Below, piece by piece: positions 7,230 to 14,627 of a stretch of DNA of 36,338 nt. The position numbers and the translations under genes are program-made. This DNA comes from JAUPTX01 sp964652835. GTDB lineage: Bacteria; Patescibacteriota; Minisyncoccia; Phycocordibacterales; CSBR16-119. Under the pieces are notes generated by a model. That model had not been told where the DNA came from, did not search any database, and worked only from the letters and a program-made list of their open reading frames with translations. The number at the start of each line of letters is the position of its first letter. The first letter of the stretch is position 1. The stretch covers positions 1 to 36,338 of the forward strand of contig CAZZCB010000007.1 of the NCBI GenBank assembly GCA_964652835.1, read 5' to 3'.

Positions 7230-8225
7230 CTAATTATAGTCATAGACGGTTGTGCCATCAATACATCCATCAGACTTTTTATCGTTTATGATTCTAGTCA
7301 TTATTCTTATCCAAGAATCATAATAGGTTATTGCCTCATCATAGAAATTACCCATTGAATTATCAATTGCATTTAATTGAGAAGGAGAATACGAAATGGG
7401 GTCACCATTATCATCATTATACAATTCATTGTTCCATGAATCATATGAGGCATCAATGGTTCTATCTTTATAATTTATTAAAGCTAATCTTACAGCCTCT
7501 AATTCATTCACTTTCGCATTTGATGTAATTATATTTTGCACATATTGATTAAGCCCTCCGTCACCAAGAGTTGGCACTTGCGCAATTTTCCATGACTCCG
7601 GCCTACAACTTATTGTTACAGGTGAATACTGGTTATTTAAATTGATTGTATTTACACTTGTTTTTTCATTTTTTATTTTATCACCGAAAACAACTTCAAC
7701 CTCTTCCCAAAGTTTTTGTGTTTCAGATTTAGATTGACGCGCAGTTTCCAATCTAATTAAATATGATGTTTTTGTTACACCATTAGAATATGTTCCGTCA
7801 GAACAATGAGGGTATTTATTGAAAAATGGATAGTTAATTTTAAAATCATTTTCAATATAATTACATATCTGCGTTATTTTGCTTAATCTCTGATTATAAG
7901 TAGGAATCGAGATACTTTTTTGTAATGAAGTTGAAAAAAACTGCCATGAATCATTGTCTCCGATTTTATCAGATGAATCTTGGATAGGCTTAGGGGCTTG
8001 TTTGTTTACATCACTTTTTATAGCAGTTTCTATTTTTTTATCATTTTCAACAACTCCAGCATCTTCTAGCTTTTCCGCGACTTCGATAGTTTGTTCTACT
8101 TGATTATTCCTTAAAAATTTAAAAATATTCCACGTTAATGGATTCCACCAAGCTGCGAATGTTATCTGGGGTACAAGAATTGATAGGAGAATTAAAAAGT
8201 AAAAGTTTTTTTTAAATGATTTCAT
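7230..8225 (-). CDS. exported hypothetical protein
   Basis: 331 residues. A basic N-terminus and hydrophobic core (about 8-24, ending ITFAA) form a likely signal peptide. An aromatic AAWWNPLTWNIFKF segment follows, a pattern I associate with exported proteins of this bacterial group. An acidic/lysine linker (about 40-95) leads into a mostly helical, Cys-containing domain with aromatic and Asn/Asp-rich segments (SYDSWNNELYNDDNGD, TYYDSWIRI). No enzyme motif is recognised. The gene follows the small exported protein at 8227-8463 with one base between them, so both are likely co-transcribed and act outside the membrane. Confidence 0.6.
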   Translation of the reverse strand: MKSFKKNFYFLILLSILVPQITFAAWWNPLTWNIFKFLRNNQVEQTIEVAEKLEDAGVVENDKKIETAIKSDVNKQAPKPIQDSSDKIGDNDSWQFFSTSLQKSISIPTYNQRLSKITQICNYIENDFKINYPFFNKYPHCSDGTYSNGVTKTSYLIRLETARQSKSETQKLWEEVEVVFGDKIKNEKTSVNTINLNNQYSPVTISCRPESWKIAQVPTLGDGGLNQYVQNIITSNAKVNELEAVRLALINYKDRTIDASYDSWNNELYNDDNGDPISYSPSQLNAIDNSMGNFYDEAITYYDSWIRIMTRIINDKKSDGCIDGTTVYDYN

Positions 8226-8226
8226 A

Positions 8227-8463
8227 TTATTTTAGACCCCATGAATATCCATCGAGGCCACAATTTCTATTAATAGATCCCAGTGCTTCGTCTGCAGTAT
8301 AATATCCTTCTTCCCACCCCTTTATATTTACAGCGATTATTGCTCTACAGTTTCTAGGAAGACCAGTGTCCCCGTATGTTGAATATTTATTTGGATCACC
8401 TATTGATTTACCTACAAAAAATAATAACCCTGCTAAAAATATAACCAAAATTATTCTACCCAT
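8227..8463 (-). CDS. small exported or membrane-anchored hypothetical protein
   Basis: 78 residues. An N-terminal hydrophobic segment (about 3-18) acts as signal or anchor. The remainder is a compact domain with two cysteines (PRNCRAI and NRNCGLDG) that could form a disulphide outside the cell; the sequence GWEEGYYTADEALGSI has a helical repeat-like look. No family is recognised. It is the first gene of a two-gene unit with the 331-residue exported protein. Confidence 0.6.
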   Translation of the reverse strand: MGRIILVIFLAGLLFFVGKSIGDPNKYSTYGDTGLPRNCRAIIAVNIKGWEEGYYTADEALGSINRNCGLDGYSWGLK

Positions 8464-8738
8464 AGATTATTTACCTTATAAATAAAAAACCTTACAAATA
8501 AGATCTTTATTAAATTTTATAAATCCCATGGCAAACAAAAAGCCCACCACGGGTCCCAGCTTACGCCAGGCATACCGGTTTCCCGATACGGCGAGTAAAG
8601 CAACCCCATGATGGGTTTTTTAAGCTTTACTCGACTCGTTCGCTATACCCTATAGTTTTTTCTATAGGGGTTAGGCTATATTTATTTGTACCAGATAACT
8701 ATATCAAAAAGACCCTCAAAAAGAAATATGCAAATTAT
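8464..8738. other. palindrome-rich intergenic region, candidate structured RNA or origin
   Basis: No open frame. It holds nested structures: a long imperfect stem between AAAAAGCCCACCACGGGT (about 8536-8553) and ACCCCATGATGGGTTTTTT (about 8603-8621), the latter ending in a U-tract; a perfect ten-base inverted repeat CGAGTAAAGC / GCTTTACTCG (8592-8601 and 8624-8633); and CCCTATAG-TTTTTT-CTATAGGG (8648-8669). It could be a ~90-nt RNA with its own terminator, or the replication origin of the element encoded to its right. Confidence 0.5.
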
Positions 8739-9047
8739 CTACCTATGTTTAGAGAACCTTTCTAGGGAGCGCGAGAGAGTGTCCACAGCTTCTATAAGGT
8801 ACATACTAGGTTCTTTTGAGAGATCTCTTGCTTGGAGTTCAAACAGGACCTTCATGGCAGTATTTTCTGTTTCTCCAGCAATCTGAGCTATGGCCAGAGA
8901 GAATCCTCGCTTGTTCTCAATAAGCTTGGGTACCCTGGCTGTCGATGGAGAAAAGCCGGCATCAATTGCTATCTGATACTTCGATCTATTTTCATTCATC
9001 AATCCATAAGCGTATTTAATTTGTCTCTTTGAGGGCTTCTTTTTCAT
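8739..9047 (-). CDS. terminase-small-subunit-like helix-turn-helix protein
   Basis: About 102 residues from the preferred start at 9047 (MKKKPSKRQIKYAYGLMN); an upstream start at 9095 would add 16 unconvincing residues. The N-terminal half matches the helix-turn-helix pattern of phage small terminase subunits, where a lysine-rich helix leads into A-x-x-AGFSPSTARV. The C-terminal half (about 40-102) is helical and could oligomerise. In phages TerS binds packaging sites (cos or pac). No large terminase or structural gene is in the window, so it may be a packaging-hijack factor of a satellite or simply a DNA-binding regulator of the element. The family call rests on pattern recognition. Confidence 0.5.
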   Translation of the reverse strand: MKKKPSKRQIKYAYGLMNENRSKYQIAIDAGFSPSTARVPKLIENKRGFSLAIAQIAGETENTAMKVLFELQARDLSKEPSMYLIEAVDTLSRSLERFSKHR

Positions 9048-9106
9048 ATTATTTTTCAGAGAAATCATAATAATAACACCTATATATTTTACCATTTTTT
9101 ATAAAT

Positions 9107-9135
9107 TTGTGTCTAAGGATTTAATCGTGTATAAT
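9107..9135 (+). promoter_or_regulatory. strong sigma70-type promoter
   Basis: TTGTGT (9107-9112), a 17-base spacer and a perfect TATAAT (9130-9135). It points toward a gene-free 200 bases that end in a terminator. Confidence 0.65.
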
Positions 9136-9141
9136 GTAAGA

Positions 9142-9335
9142 TAAATTGATCTTTGATTTACCTGCCCACATTACATATATAGTGGTAATCCACCAACAAT
9201 ACAAATAAAACCTTGCGATTCTTCGCAAAATAATACAAATAGCTGGCAACTTTCTTATAAACCGAGTGCTATCTATATTATTGATTAAAAAATTTAAAAT
9301 CAAACATTTCATAGCACCTAAGAGAGGTGTTTTTT
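9142..9335 (+). ncRNA. candidate small RNA of about 190 nt upstream of the primase gene
   Basis: The region between the promoter at 9107-9135 and the hairpin-plus-T6 at 9315-9335 has no plausible plus-strand protein. It contains GTGG-TAAT-CCAC, TTGCGA-TTCT-TCGCAA, and a long-range pair GTGCTAT / ATAGCAC that would close the 3' domain. Position in front of a replication gene is where plasmid-like elements often place copy-control RNAs, but that function is an inference. A 63-residue minus-strand frame across it looks like a shadow. Confidence 0.5.
9315..9335 (+). terminator. intrinsic terminator
   Basis: CACCT (9315-9319), a five-base loop, AGGTG (9325-9329), then six T. It ends the candidate small RNA. 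Confidence 0.65.
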
Positions 9336-9369
9336 AGTATAAAAATAAGTATTAATGTCGAATTTGCTT

Positions 9370-9468
9370 ATCCAATCAACACCTTTCAATAATTTGGTTT
9401 CTTGTGTTGGTCTTGGATAAAAATATATGTGTTCGTTTCCAGGACCAGCATAAGAAACAACGAACACA
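9370..9468 (+). promoter_or_regulatory. two inverted repeats in front of the primase start codon
   Basis: First: ATCCAA-T-CAACAC (9370-9382) with GTGTTG-GTC-TTGGAT (9404-9418). Second: TGTGTTCG-TTTC (9428-9439) with GAAA-CAA-CGAACACA (9454-9468), ending two bases before the ATG at 9471. They could be operators or mRNA hairpins limiting synthesis of the replication protein. No Shine-Dalgarno sequence is visible. Confidence 0.5.
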
Positions 9469-9470
9469 TT

Positions 9471-11693
9471 ATGGTTAACAAAAAATTAGAAGCGGCACTA
9501 TATTATCAATCAATAGGTTTTTCTATTATACCGATTGGATCGGATAAGAAACCCTTAATCTCCTGGAAAAAATATCAGACTGAAAAAGCATCACCTACAG
9601 AAATTGAAAGATGGTTTTCAATATATCCAGAAATGGGCATAGGTATTGTGACAGGAAAAATTTCAGGAATAGTTGTAGTAGATATAGAAAAAGGAGGTAG
9701 TAGCAAAGGATATCCTTCAACGGTTACAGCAAAAACCGGCGGTGAAGGTTTTCATCTTTATTACAAACATCCTGGTCATGAGGTCCCCAATGGGACCAGA
9801 GTAAGGGAATTAACCGATATAAGAGGTGATGGAGGTTACGTCGTTGCTCCACCTTCAAAAAGCACTAAGGGTCTATACGAGTGGATAGTTTCAATTGATG
9901 ATGCTGATTTTGCAGAGATGCCAGATTGGATAAATAAAATAAAAAACTCCGAGAAACAAAAAGGTGTCGCCGAGGGCTCTAGAAATACCACCGCTGCATC
10001 AGTCGCGGGTAAAATTTTTAAATCTCTCGATTCAAGCGAATGGGAAAATATAGGATGGCCACGGTTGGTAAATTGGAATAAACAGAACATTCCCCCATTA
10101 CCAGAAAAAGAACTTAGGAATGTGTGGAATAGTATTAAAGAATACCAACATGAAAATAAAAAGGAGAGTGAAAAAAAAGCCTCTCAAGCAGATCTTTTAC
10201 TCGAAAATATAATTAGTCGAGAAGATGTAGTTCTTTTCCATGATGAAATGGGGAATGCTCACGCTTCATTTAAAGTTAAAAATCACCAAGAAATTAGATC
10301 ATGCAAAAGTAAAGCATTTAGGATGTGGCTATCAAATGAACTTTATAAGATAGAGAAAAAAGTTCCTGTCGCCGATACCATTAAAAGAACTATCTCTGTC
10401 ATTGAGGGCCAGGCTTGTTTTGACGGCCCTAAACAGCCACTACAAAATAGAGCCGCCTGGCACGAAGGAGATATTTGGTATGATCTCACCAACGAGGATT
10501 GGCAAGCGATACATATTACAAAAGATGAATGGAAAGTCGTTGATAGTCCACCAATTTTATTTAGACGATATTCACATCACAAACCGCAAATAATTCCAAA
10601 TAAAAACGGTGATGTTAGCCTGATGTTAAATTACGCAAACATTTATGATCCGGAACATCGCTTACTTTTTTTGGTATATCTTATAAGTTGTTTTATACCT
10701 GACTTTCCACATGTCGCGTTGGTTATTTTTGGCCCGCAAGGCTCTTCAAAATCAACATTAATGAAAATTAATCGACTCATCATAGACCCTTCACTAATAG
10801 ATATAGCAAGCTTTCCTCAGGGACAAAAAGATCTTATTCAAGCTCTTGCACACCATTATTATTTATCTTTTGATAATGTGTCATACATATCGCAAGAGCA
10901 GTCTGACACTCTCTGTAAGGCAATTACAGGAGGAGGCCATACTACCAGAGAGCTATATACTGACGACGAAGATATTATTCGTAATTTTAGAAGATCTATA
11001 GGTATAAATGGAATTAACCTTGTAACAACACGACCGGATTTACTTGAAAGGAGTTTGCTTTTACCCTTAGAAAGAATAGACGTCATAGACAGAAAGACGG
11101 AAAAAGAATTATATGAAAAATTTAATAAGGAACTTCCCTCTATTTTAGGTGGGGTGTTTGATGCAATTGTAAAAGCGCTTAAAATACATCCCACAATAAA
11201 ATTAAAAACAAATCACCGTATGGCCGATTGGGTGGTATGGGGCTGTGCAATTGCAGAGTCTATTGGCTATACGAAAGAGCAATTTTTATCTGCATACGAA
11301 AATAATCTAGAACGTCAAACAGAAATGCTATTAAGTGAAAATATTGTTGCTGTGGCAATTATGACTTTTATGGAAGATTACGACGAATGGAAAGGCACGC
11401 CAAGAGAATTACTTTCAGAATTAAACTTAAGCCCTTCTCTTGTAAACATTGATCGGGGAGAGAAGCACTGGCCAAAGGGAGCAAATATACTATCAAGGAG
11501 ACTAAATGAATTAAGCACGCCTCTGAAAATGATAGGAATAGAAGTGTCCACGGGAACCTCTAGTGCATCAAGATGGGTGTGCATAAAAAAGATACAAAAA
11601 GAACATATCAATCCCCCATTATCTAACGATACTGACGATAGTATTTCAGATTCTAATAAACCTTTATCTAATGTAGGAGGGTTTTTATTCTAG
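9471..11693 (+). CDS. bifunctional primase-polymerase / helicase of a mobile element
   Basis: 740 residues from the ATG at 9471; an upstream in-frame ATG at 9402 lies within the hairpin leader and adds non-conserved residues. The N-terminal AEP-type prim-pol domain shows VVVDIE (68-73), TAKTGGEGFHLYY (86-98) and DIRGDGGYVVAPPS (116-129). A PriCT-like linker (about 168-225, GSRNTTAASVAG to PPLPEKELRNVWNSI) follows. The C-terminal AAA+/D5-like helicase has Walker A GPQGSSKST (421-429) and a Walker B-like YYLSFDNV (463-470), then TTRPDLLERS. Such fusions start replication of plasmids, satellites and phages. It reads toward the serine recombinase, consistent with one integrated element. Confidence 0.85.
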   Translation: MVNKKLEAALYYQSIGFSIIPIGSDKKPLISWKKYQTEKASPTEIERWFSIYPEMGIGIVTGKISGIVVVDIEKGGSSKGYPSTVTAKTGGEGFHLYYKHPGHEVPNGTRVRELTDIRGDGGYVVAPPSKSTKGLYEWIVSIDDADFAEMPDWINKIKNSEKQKGVAEGSRNTTAASVAGKIFKSLDSSEWENIGWPRLVNWNKQNIPPLPEKELRNVWNSIKEYQHENKKESEKKASQADLLLENIISREDVVLFHDEMGNAHASFKVKNHQEIRSCKSKAFRMWLSNELYKIEKKVPVADTIKRTISVIEGQACFDGPKQPLQNRAAWHEGDIWYDLTNEDWQAIHITKDEWKVVDSPPILFRRYSHHKPQIIPNKNGDVSLMLNYANIYDPEHRLLFLVYLISCFIPDFPHVALVIFGPQGSSKSTLMKINRLIIDPSLIDIASFPQGQKDLIQALAHHYYLSFDNVSYISQEQSDTLCKAITGGGHTTRELYTDDEDIIRNFRRSIGINGINLVTTRPDLLERSLLLPLERIDVIDRKTEKELYEKFNKELPSILGGVFDAIVKALKIHPTIKLKTNHRMADWVVWGCAIAESIGYTKEQFLSAYENNLERQTEMLLSENIVAVAIMTFMEDYDEWKGTPRELLSELNLSPSLVNIDRGEKHWPKGANILSRRLNELSTPLKMIGIEVSTGTSSASRWVCIKKIQKEHINPPLSNDTDDSISDSNKPLSNVGGFLF

Positions 11694-11703
11694 TCTTACT
11701 AAC

Positions 11704-11862
11704 ATGATCAATCTAGAAGATTTCAAAAAATCACTAGGAAAACAAGTCAACTTTTTATCAGATGATGATATTTTAGAACTTAGAAAAAATCAAGATCAGA
11801 TGGCTGACATATTTTTTGAAATGTGGCTTAGCGAGATTAAAGATAAAAAAACTAATGTATAA
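11704..11862 (+). CDS. small hypothetical protein, 52 residues
   Basis: An acidic, helical protein opening MINLEDFKKS with the core LSDDDILELRKNQDQMADIF and a lysine-rich end. No family recognised. It begins 10 bases after the primase-helicase stop and ends nine bases before the recombinase ATG, so the three genes form a tight plus-strand unit. The position suggests an accessory or directionality factor, which is speculation. Support is the clean fit between its neighbours and a normal codon pattern. Confidence 0.6.
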   Translation: MINLEDFKKSLGKQVNFLSDDDILELRKNQDQMADIFFEMWLSEIKDKKTNV

Positions 11863-11871
11863 TATACCTAT

Positions 11872-13557
11872 ATGGAGAAAGTAGTTTTAAAAAATTGCAT
11901 AATATACTGTAGAGTTAGCTCCGCTAAACAAGCCCAGCAAGGTGAAAGCATTGAAGATCAGGAAAGAATTTGCCGTGGTATTGCAGAAAGAGAGAATATG
12001 AATGTCTTGGAAGTCTTTAAAGAACAATTTTCTGGCAGAAAAGACGAACGGCCTATGGTGGATGAGATATTTTCTTATGTTAAGAGTAATCCGAAAGTTA
12101 ATTTTTTAATAGTCAGAGCGATTGATAGATTTTCAAGGGGTGGAACACTTGGATATGAAAGCTTAAAACAAAAACTAGCTCAATTTGGAGTAACCTTAAT
12201 TGATTCTAATGGAATAATACAACCATCTAAAAATACTCTAGAGCATTTAGGTGTTGAATATGATTGGAGTAGAATACATCCAAGTGAAATAACCGAGCTT
12301 GTAATGGCACAGCAAGGCAAAAGCGAAGTAAATCAAATCCTTACAAGAATGATAGGAGCGGAGATAAACCTTGTTCGTGAAGGTTATAAGGTTAGAAGAG
12401 CGGATGATGGTTATGAAAATAAGAAAATCTATGTTGATGGCAAAAAGAGAGTTATACAAGTTCTAGACCCAGAAAGAGCTAAATTCTTTGTAAAGATATT
12501 TGAGATGAGTATAACGCATACAGACCAACAAATTTTAGACCATATAAACGCTATGGGTTACAAGTCTAAAGAAATGAAAATATGGTCCAAGTCAAAGGAC
12601 CGGATTATAGGAACCAGAGAAGGACTAAAACTCTCTATAAAACAGTTACAGAGAATAAGGCAAAGACCTATATATGCAGGAGTAAACAACGAGAAATGGC
12701 TTCAAGAACCTATTAAGGCCGAATATCCCGGTCTTATTAGTATTGATTTATTTAATAAGGCAAATAAAGGTAAAATCTATATCGAAGAGATTAGAGGAAG
12801 TAAAACCGTAAAAATACACAAAGATTATAATCTAAGACAATTAAAAAGATCGAAAGATAATCCTCTATTTCCTCACAAATCTGTTACCCTGTGCCCTATT
12901 TGTAAAAAACCTTTTCTTGGAAGCTCACCTAAGGGTAAACGCAAATCTGTACCAACATACCACTGTGCTAGAAATCATAAGTATTTTGGAGTTAACAAAA
13001 ACGAATTTGAAAAAAATTTAACAAACCTGGCTTTAAATTTAGAATACAAAGACAAGGCTTTTACTAAAGCCTTTGAAGCCGTCCTAATTAATAAATTTAG
13101 AGAAAAAGAAAAAGAGCTTGGAGAGTTTTCTGTACAAGCTGGAAAGACTGTTATCGAATTAGAGATAGAAAAGAAAAATTTAATTGAAAGTTACACTTCT
13201 ACAAAAAATGAAATCATACGAGAAGAAATTGAAAAAAAGATAAACAAGGTCCATGAAGAAATTGAAAAGACTAGAGAGCAAAGAAACGGTATAGAGGTCC
13301 AAGAGAATGATATACACGCTTTTGTTGGGTATGTTAAAAACTTAATGGAACACCCAGTGGAAATGCTTGTAAAACAAAAGGATTTAAATGCATTAAGAGG
13401 TTTATTCAGTGTGGTGTTTGACGAATTGCCTACATATGAAGAAATAGTTAATGGAACACCAAAACTATCCTTGCCTTATAGGCTATCTGAAGAATTTAAG
13501 GTCAATAAAGACCTGTGTGTGACCCTACGGGGAGTCGAACCCCGCTTCTCACATTGA
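11872..13557 (+). CDS. large serine recombinase (integrase)
   Basis: 561 residues. The resolvase/invertase catalytic domain begins YCRVSS with nucleophile S16, and continues to AIDRFSRG (83-90), which holds the catalytic Arg residues. The recombinase domain spans roughly 165-275, a zinc ribbon follows with C341, C344, C365 and H369, and a Lys/Glu-rich coiled coil occupies about 385-475. This is the layout of large serine integrases that join attP and attB without supercoiling. The last 12 codons (ending RGVEPRFSH) lie inside and antisense to tRNA-Glu, so the C-terminus is supplied by the attachment site and would change on excision. This marks the right end of the element. Confidence 0.92.
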   Translation: MEKVVLKNCIIYCRVSSAKQAQQGESIEDQERICRGIAERENMNVLEVFKEQFSGRKDERPMVDEIFSYVKSNPKVNFLIVRAIDRFSRGGTLGYESLKQKLAQFGVTLIDSNGIIQPSKNTLEHLGVEYDWSRIHPSEITELVMAQQGKSEVNQILTRMIGAEINLVREGYKVRRADDGYENKKIYVDGKKRVIQVLDPERAKFFVKIFEMSITHTDQQILDHINAMGYKSKEMKIWSKSKDRIIGTREGLKLSIKQLQRIRQRPIYAGVNNEKWLQEPIKAEYPGLISIDLFNKANKGKIYIEEIRGSKTVKIHKDYNLRQLKRSKDNPLFPHKSVTLCPICKKPFLGSSPKGKRKSVPTYHCARNHKYFGVNKNEFEKNLTNLALNLEYKDKAFTKAFEAVLINKFREKEKELGEFSVQAGKTVIELEIEKKNLIESYTSTKNEIIREEIEKKINKVHEEIEKTREQRNGIEVQENDIHAFVGYVKNLMEHPVEMLVKQKDLNALRGLFSVVFDELPTYEEIVNGTPKLSLPYRLSEEFKVNKDLCVTLRGVEPRFSH

Positions 13558-13591
13558 AAACGTGATGTCCTAACCGATAGACGATAGGGCC
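13520..13591 (-). tRNA. tRNA-Glu (UUC)
   Basis: 72 nt on the minus strand. Acceptor GGCCCTA pairs with TAGGGTC with one G-U, the anticodon stem TCACG/TGTGA holds loop TTTTCAA with anticodon TTC, and the T-arm GGGGTTCGACTCCCC is perfect. Discriminator A; no encoded CCA. The 3' half overlaps the recombinase end, as expected for an integrase target site. Broken copies of its 5' end follow at 13635-13687 and 13836-13857. Confidence 0.93.
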
Positions 13592-13634
13592 AATATTTGT
13601 TTGTAACTCAGTTGTGCATCTTCCCTGTTTTCAA

Positions 13635-13687
13635 ATTGAAAACGTGATGTCCGCTATAGTCTTCCAAGCTGGATAGACGATAGGGCC
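13635..13687 (-). pseudogene. broken tRNA-Glu 5' half with D-loop insertion
   Basis: Reads as GGCCCTATCGTCTATC, then a 19-base insertion (13653-13671) replacing the five bases GGTTA, then GGACATCACGTTTTCAAT, all otherwise identical to the intact gene 44 bases away. The 3' half is lost; instead an inverted GTTTTCAA-A-TTGAAAAC follows (13628-13644). Confidence 0.75.
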
Positions 13688-13835
13688 TAAATATTTCTTA
13701 AAGCTGTGAAGAAAACGCAAGCAAGACGACGGAAAAATTTCTGAATTTGTAGCCCAGCTACAATGAGGAAATTTTAACTAGTATTGATTGTGTTTTCAAT
13801 GCAGATTTTGAAATATGTGGTCATATCGTCGTTAA

Positions 13836-13857
13836 AGACGATAATGGGCCAATATTT
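13836..13857 (-). pseudogene. third tRNA-Glu 5'-end fragment
   Basis: AGACGATAATGGGCC followed by AATATTT matches the intact gene's 5' end and leader except for an inserted AT. Only the leader, acceptor strand and start of the D-arm are copied. Confidence 0.65.
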
Positions 13858-13945
13858 AACTCTGATTTAAACGTGCCCCACAAAGCTTTACGCGTAATAG
13901 GAAACGAGAAAAGTATATCACTTTTTTATTTTTTGGCAAGAAAAA

Positions 13946-13973
13946 AAGGGCGGTTCCCGAAGAAACCGCCCTT
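13946..13973 (-). terminator. intrinsic terminator of the 147-residue gene
   Basis: On the minus strand AAGGGCGGTT, an eight-base loop containing TTCG, AACCGCCCTT, then a run of T. It lies 17 bases after the gene's stop codon. Confidence 0.8.
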
Positions 13974-13989
13974 GAGCCGAGGCCGAGGC

Positions 13990-14433
13990 CTAAGCAGCCA
14001 TCATTCCACGCTTCTCTACTTGCAGTTTGCGAGGATTCAATGGTTCACACCGTGCGACACTCTTGTCATGGATCACAACACGGATGGCCAGACTTCTTCC
14101 CATCTTAATGCGCGACCCATTGTATAAGACCTGTGCACCCTTATCAATATAGAAGATCGATGCCATTCCAGCGCCCTTCATCATCTCATCGAGCAAGACC
14201 CTCTTCTTAGGTCCAGCAAGAGACATTTTGATGGATGGCGGGAAGTGGATGTTTGGACAAAGTCCTGGTATTTTATGCATCTCATCTGATGACGGTAACG
14301 CATTTTGGCTTGAAGCCGAAACACGATATAGAACTTCTGGCTCCCCCTTCTTTTGGGAGTTGAACTTATCCAGCGTCCGACGGTTGGAGGATTTGACTCC
14401 CTTAAACAGGTAGACGACTTCAACGTGTGGCAT
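13990..14433 (-). CDS. hypothetical protein, 147 residues
   Basis: A basic soluble protein without recognised domains. It contains EVLYRVSASSQNALPSSDEM, a hydrophobic GMASIFYIDKGAQVLYNG and a Lys/Arg-rich C-terminus ending KRGMMAA. Its reality is supported by the strong terminator that starts just past its stop and by lower A/T bias than the mobile element to its left. The start at 14433 is the most upstream ATG; an internal start is possible. It is divergent from the tRNA-Val/CMP kinase unit. No function is proposed. Confidence 0.5.
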   Translation of the reverse strand: MPHVEVVYLFKGVKSSNRRTLDKFNSQKKGEPEVLYRVSASSQNALPSSDEMHKIPGLCPNIHFPPSIKMSLAGPKKRVLLDEMMKGAGMASIFYIDKGAQVLYNGSRIKMGRSLAIRVVIHDKSVARCEPLNPRKLQVEKRGMMAA

Positions 14434-14508
14434 GTGGTGAATTTGGTTATGGTTGGTGATGAACTTCCAATCCTTAAACTACCATTTTTATGTCCAAAGT
14501 CAAACAGA

Positions 14509-14537
14509 TTGAAGTTCTGGCTTTTTTGTTGTATCTT
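14509..14537 (+). promoter_or_regulatory. probable tRNA-Val promoter
   Basis: TTGAAG (14509-14514), 17 bases, TATCTT (14532-14537). Predicted transcription start is about nine bases before the tRNA. Confidence 0.45.
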
Positions 14538-14552
14538 ATACAGTATACAAAT

Positions 14553-14625
14553 GCGCGGTTAGCTCAGTTGGTAGAGCGACTCATTGACGTTGAGTAGGCC
14601 AGGGGTTCGAATCCCTTATCGCGCA
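14553..14625 (+). tRNA. tRNA-Val (GAC)
   Basis: 73 nt. Acceptor GCGCGGT/ATCGCGC, D-arm AGCTCAGTTGGTAGAGC, anticodon stem ACTCA/TGAGT around TTGACGT (anticodon GAC), T-arm AGGGGTTCGAATCCCTT. Discriminator A, no encoded CCA. The next gene's ATG starts two bases after the mature end, so tRNA 3' processing and the mRNA 5' end are coupled. It is the only tRNA here without a broken copy beside it on the plus strand. Confidence 0.95.
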
Positions 14626-14627
14626 CA

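Larger units (their letters stand above)
13592..13945. other. non-coding tract of tRNA-Glu scars
   Basis: Besides the two fragments listed separately, the AAATATT box just upstream of the tRNA 5' end recurs in all three copies. That box may be the tRNA promoter -10. The rest is AT-rich with no credible gene. Confidence 0.5.

Noticed and set aside
9121..9312. 63-residue minus-strand frame
   Set aside because: Overlaps the promoter and candidate small RNA on the other strand; composition is AT-driven (Ile/Leu/Tyr) without motif.
9428..9468. parS site
   Set aside because: The GTTTC/GAAAC core is reminiscent, but the arms are separated by a long loop and the sequence does not match the compact 16-base parS consensus.
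14181..14423. 80-residue minus-strand frame
   Set aside because: Out-of-frame shadow of the 147-residue gene at 13990-14433, with less protein-like composition.
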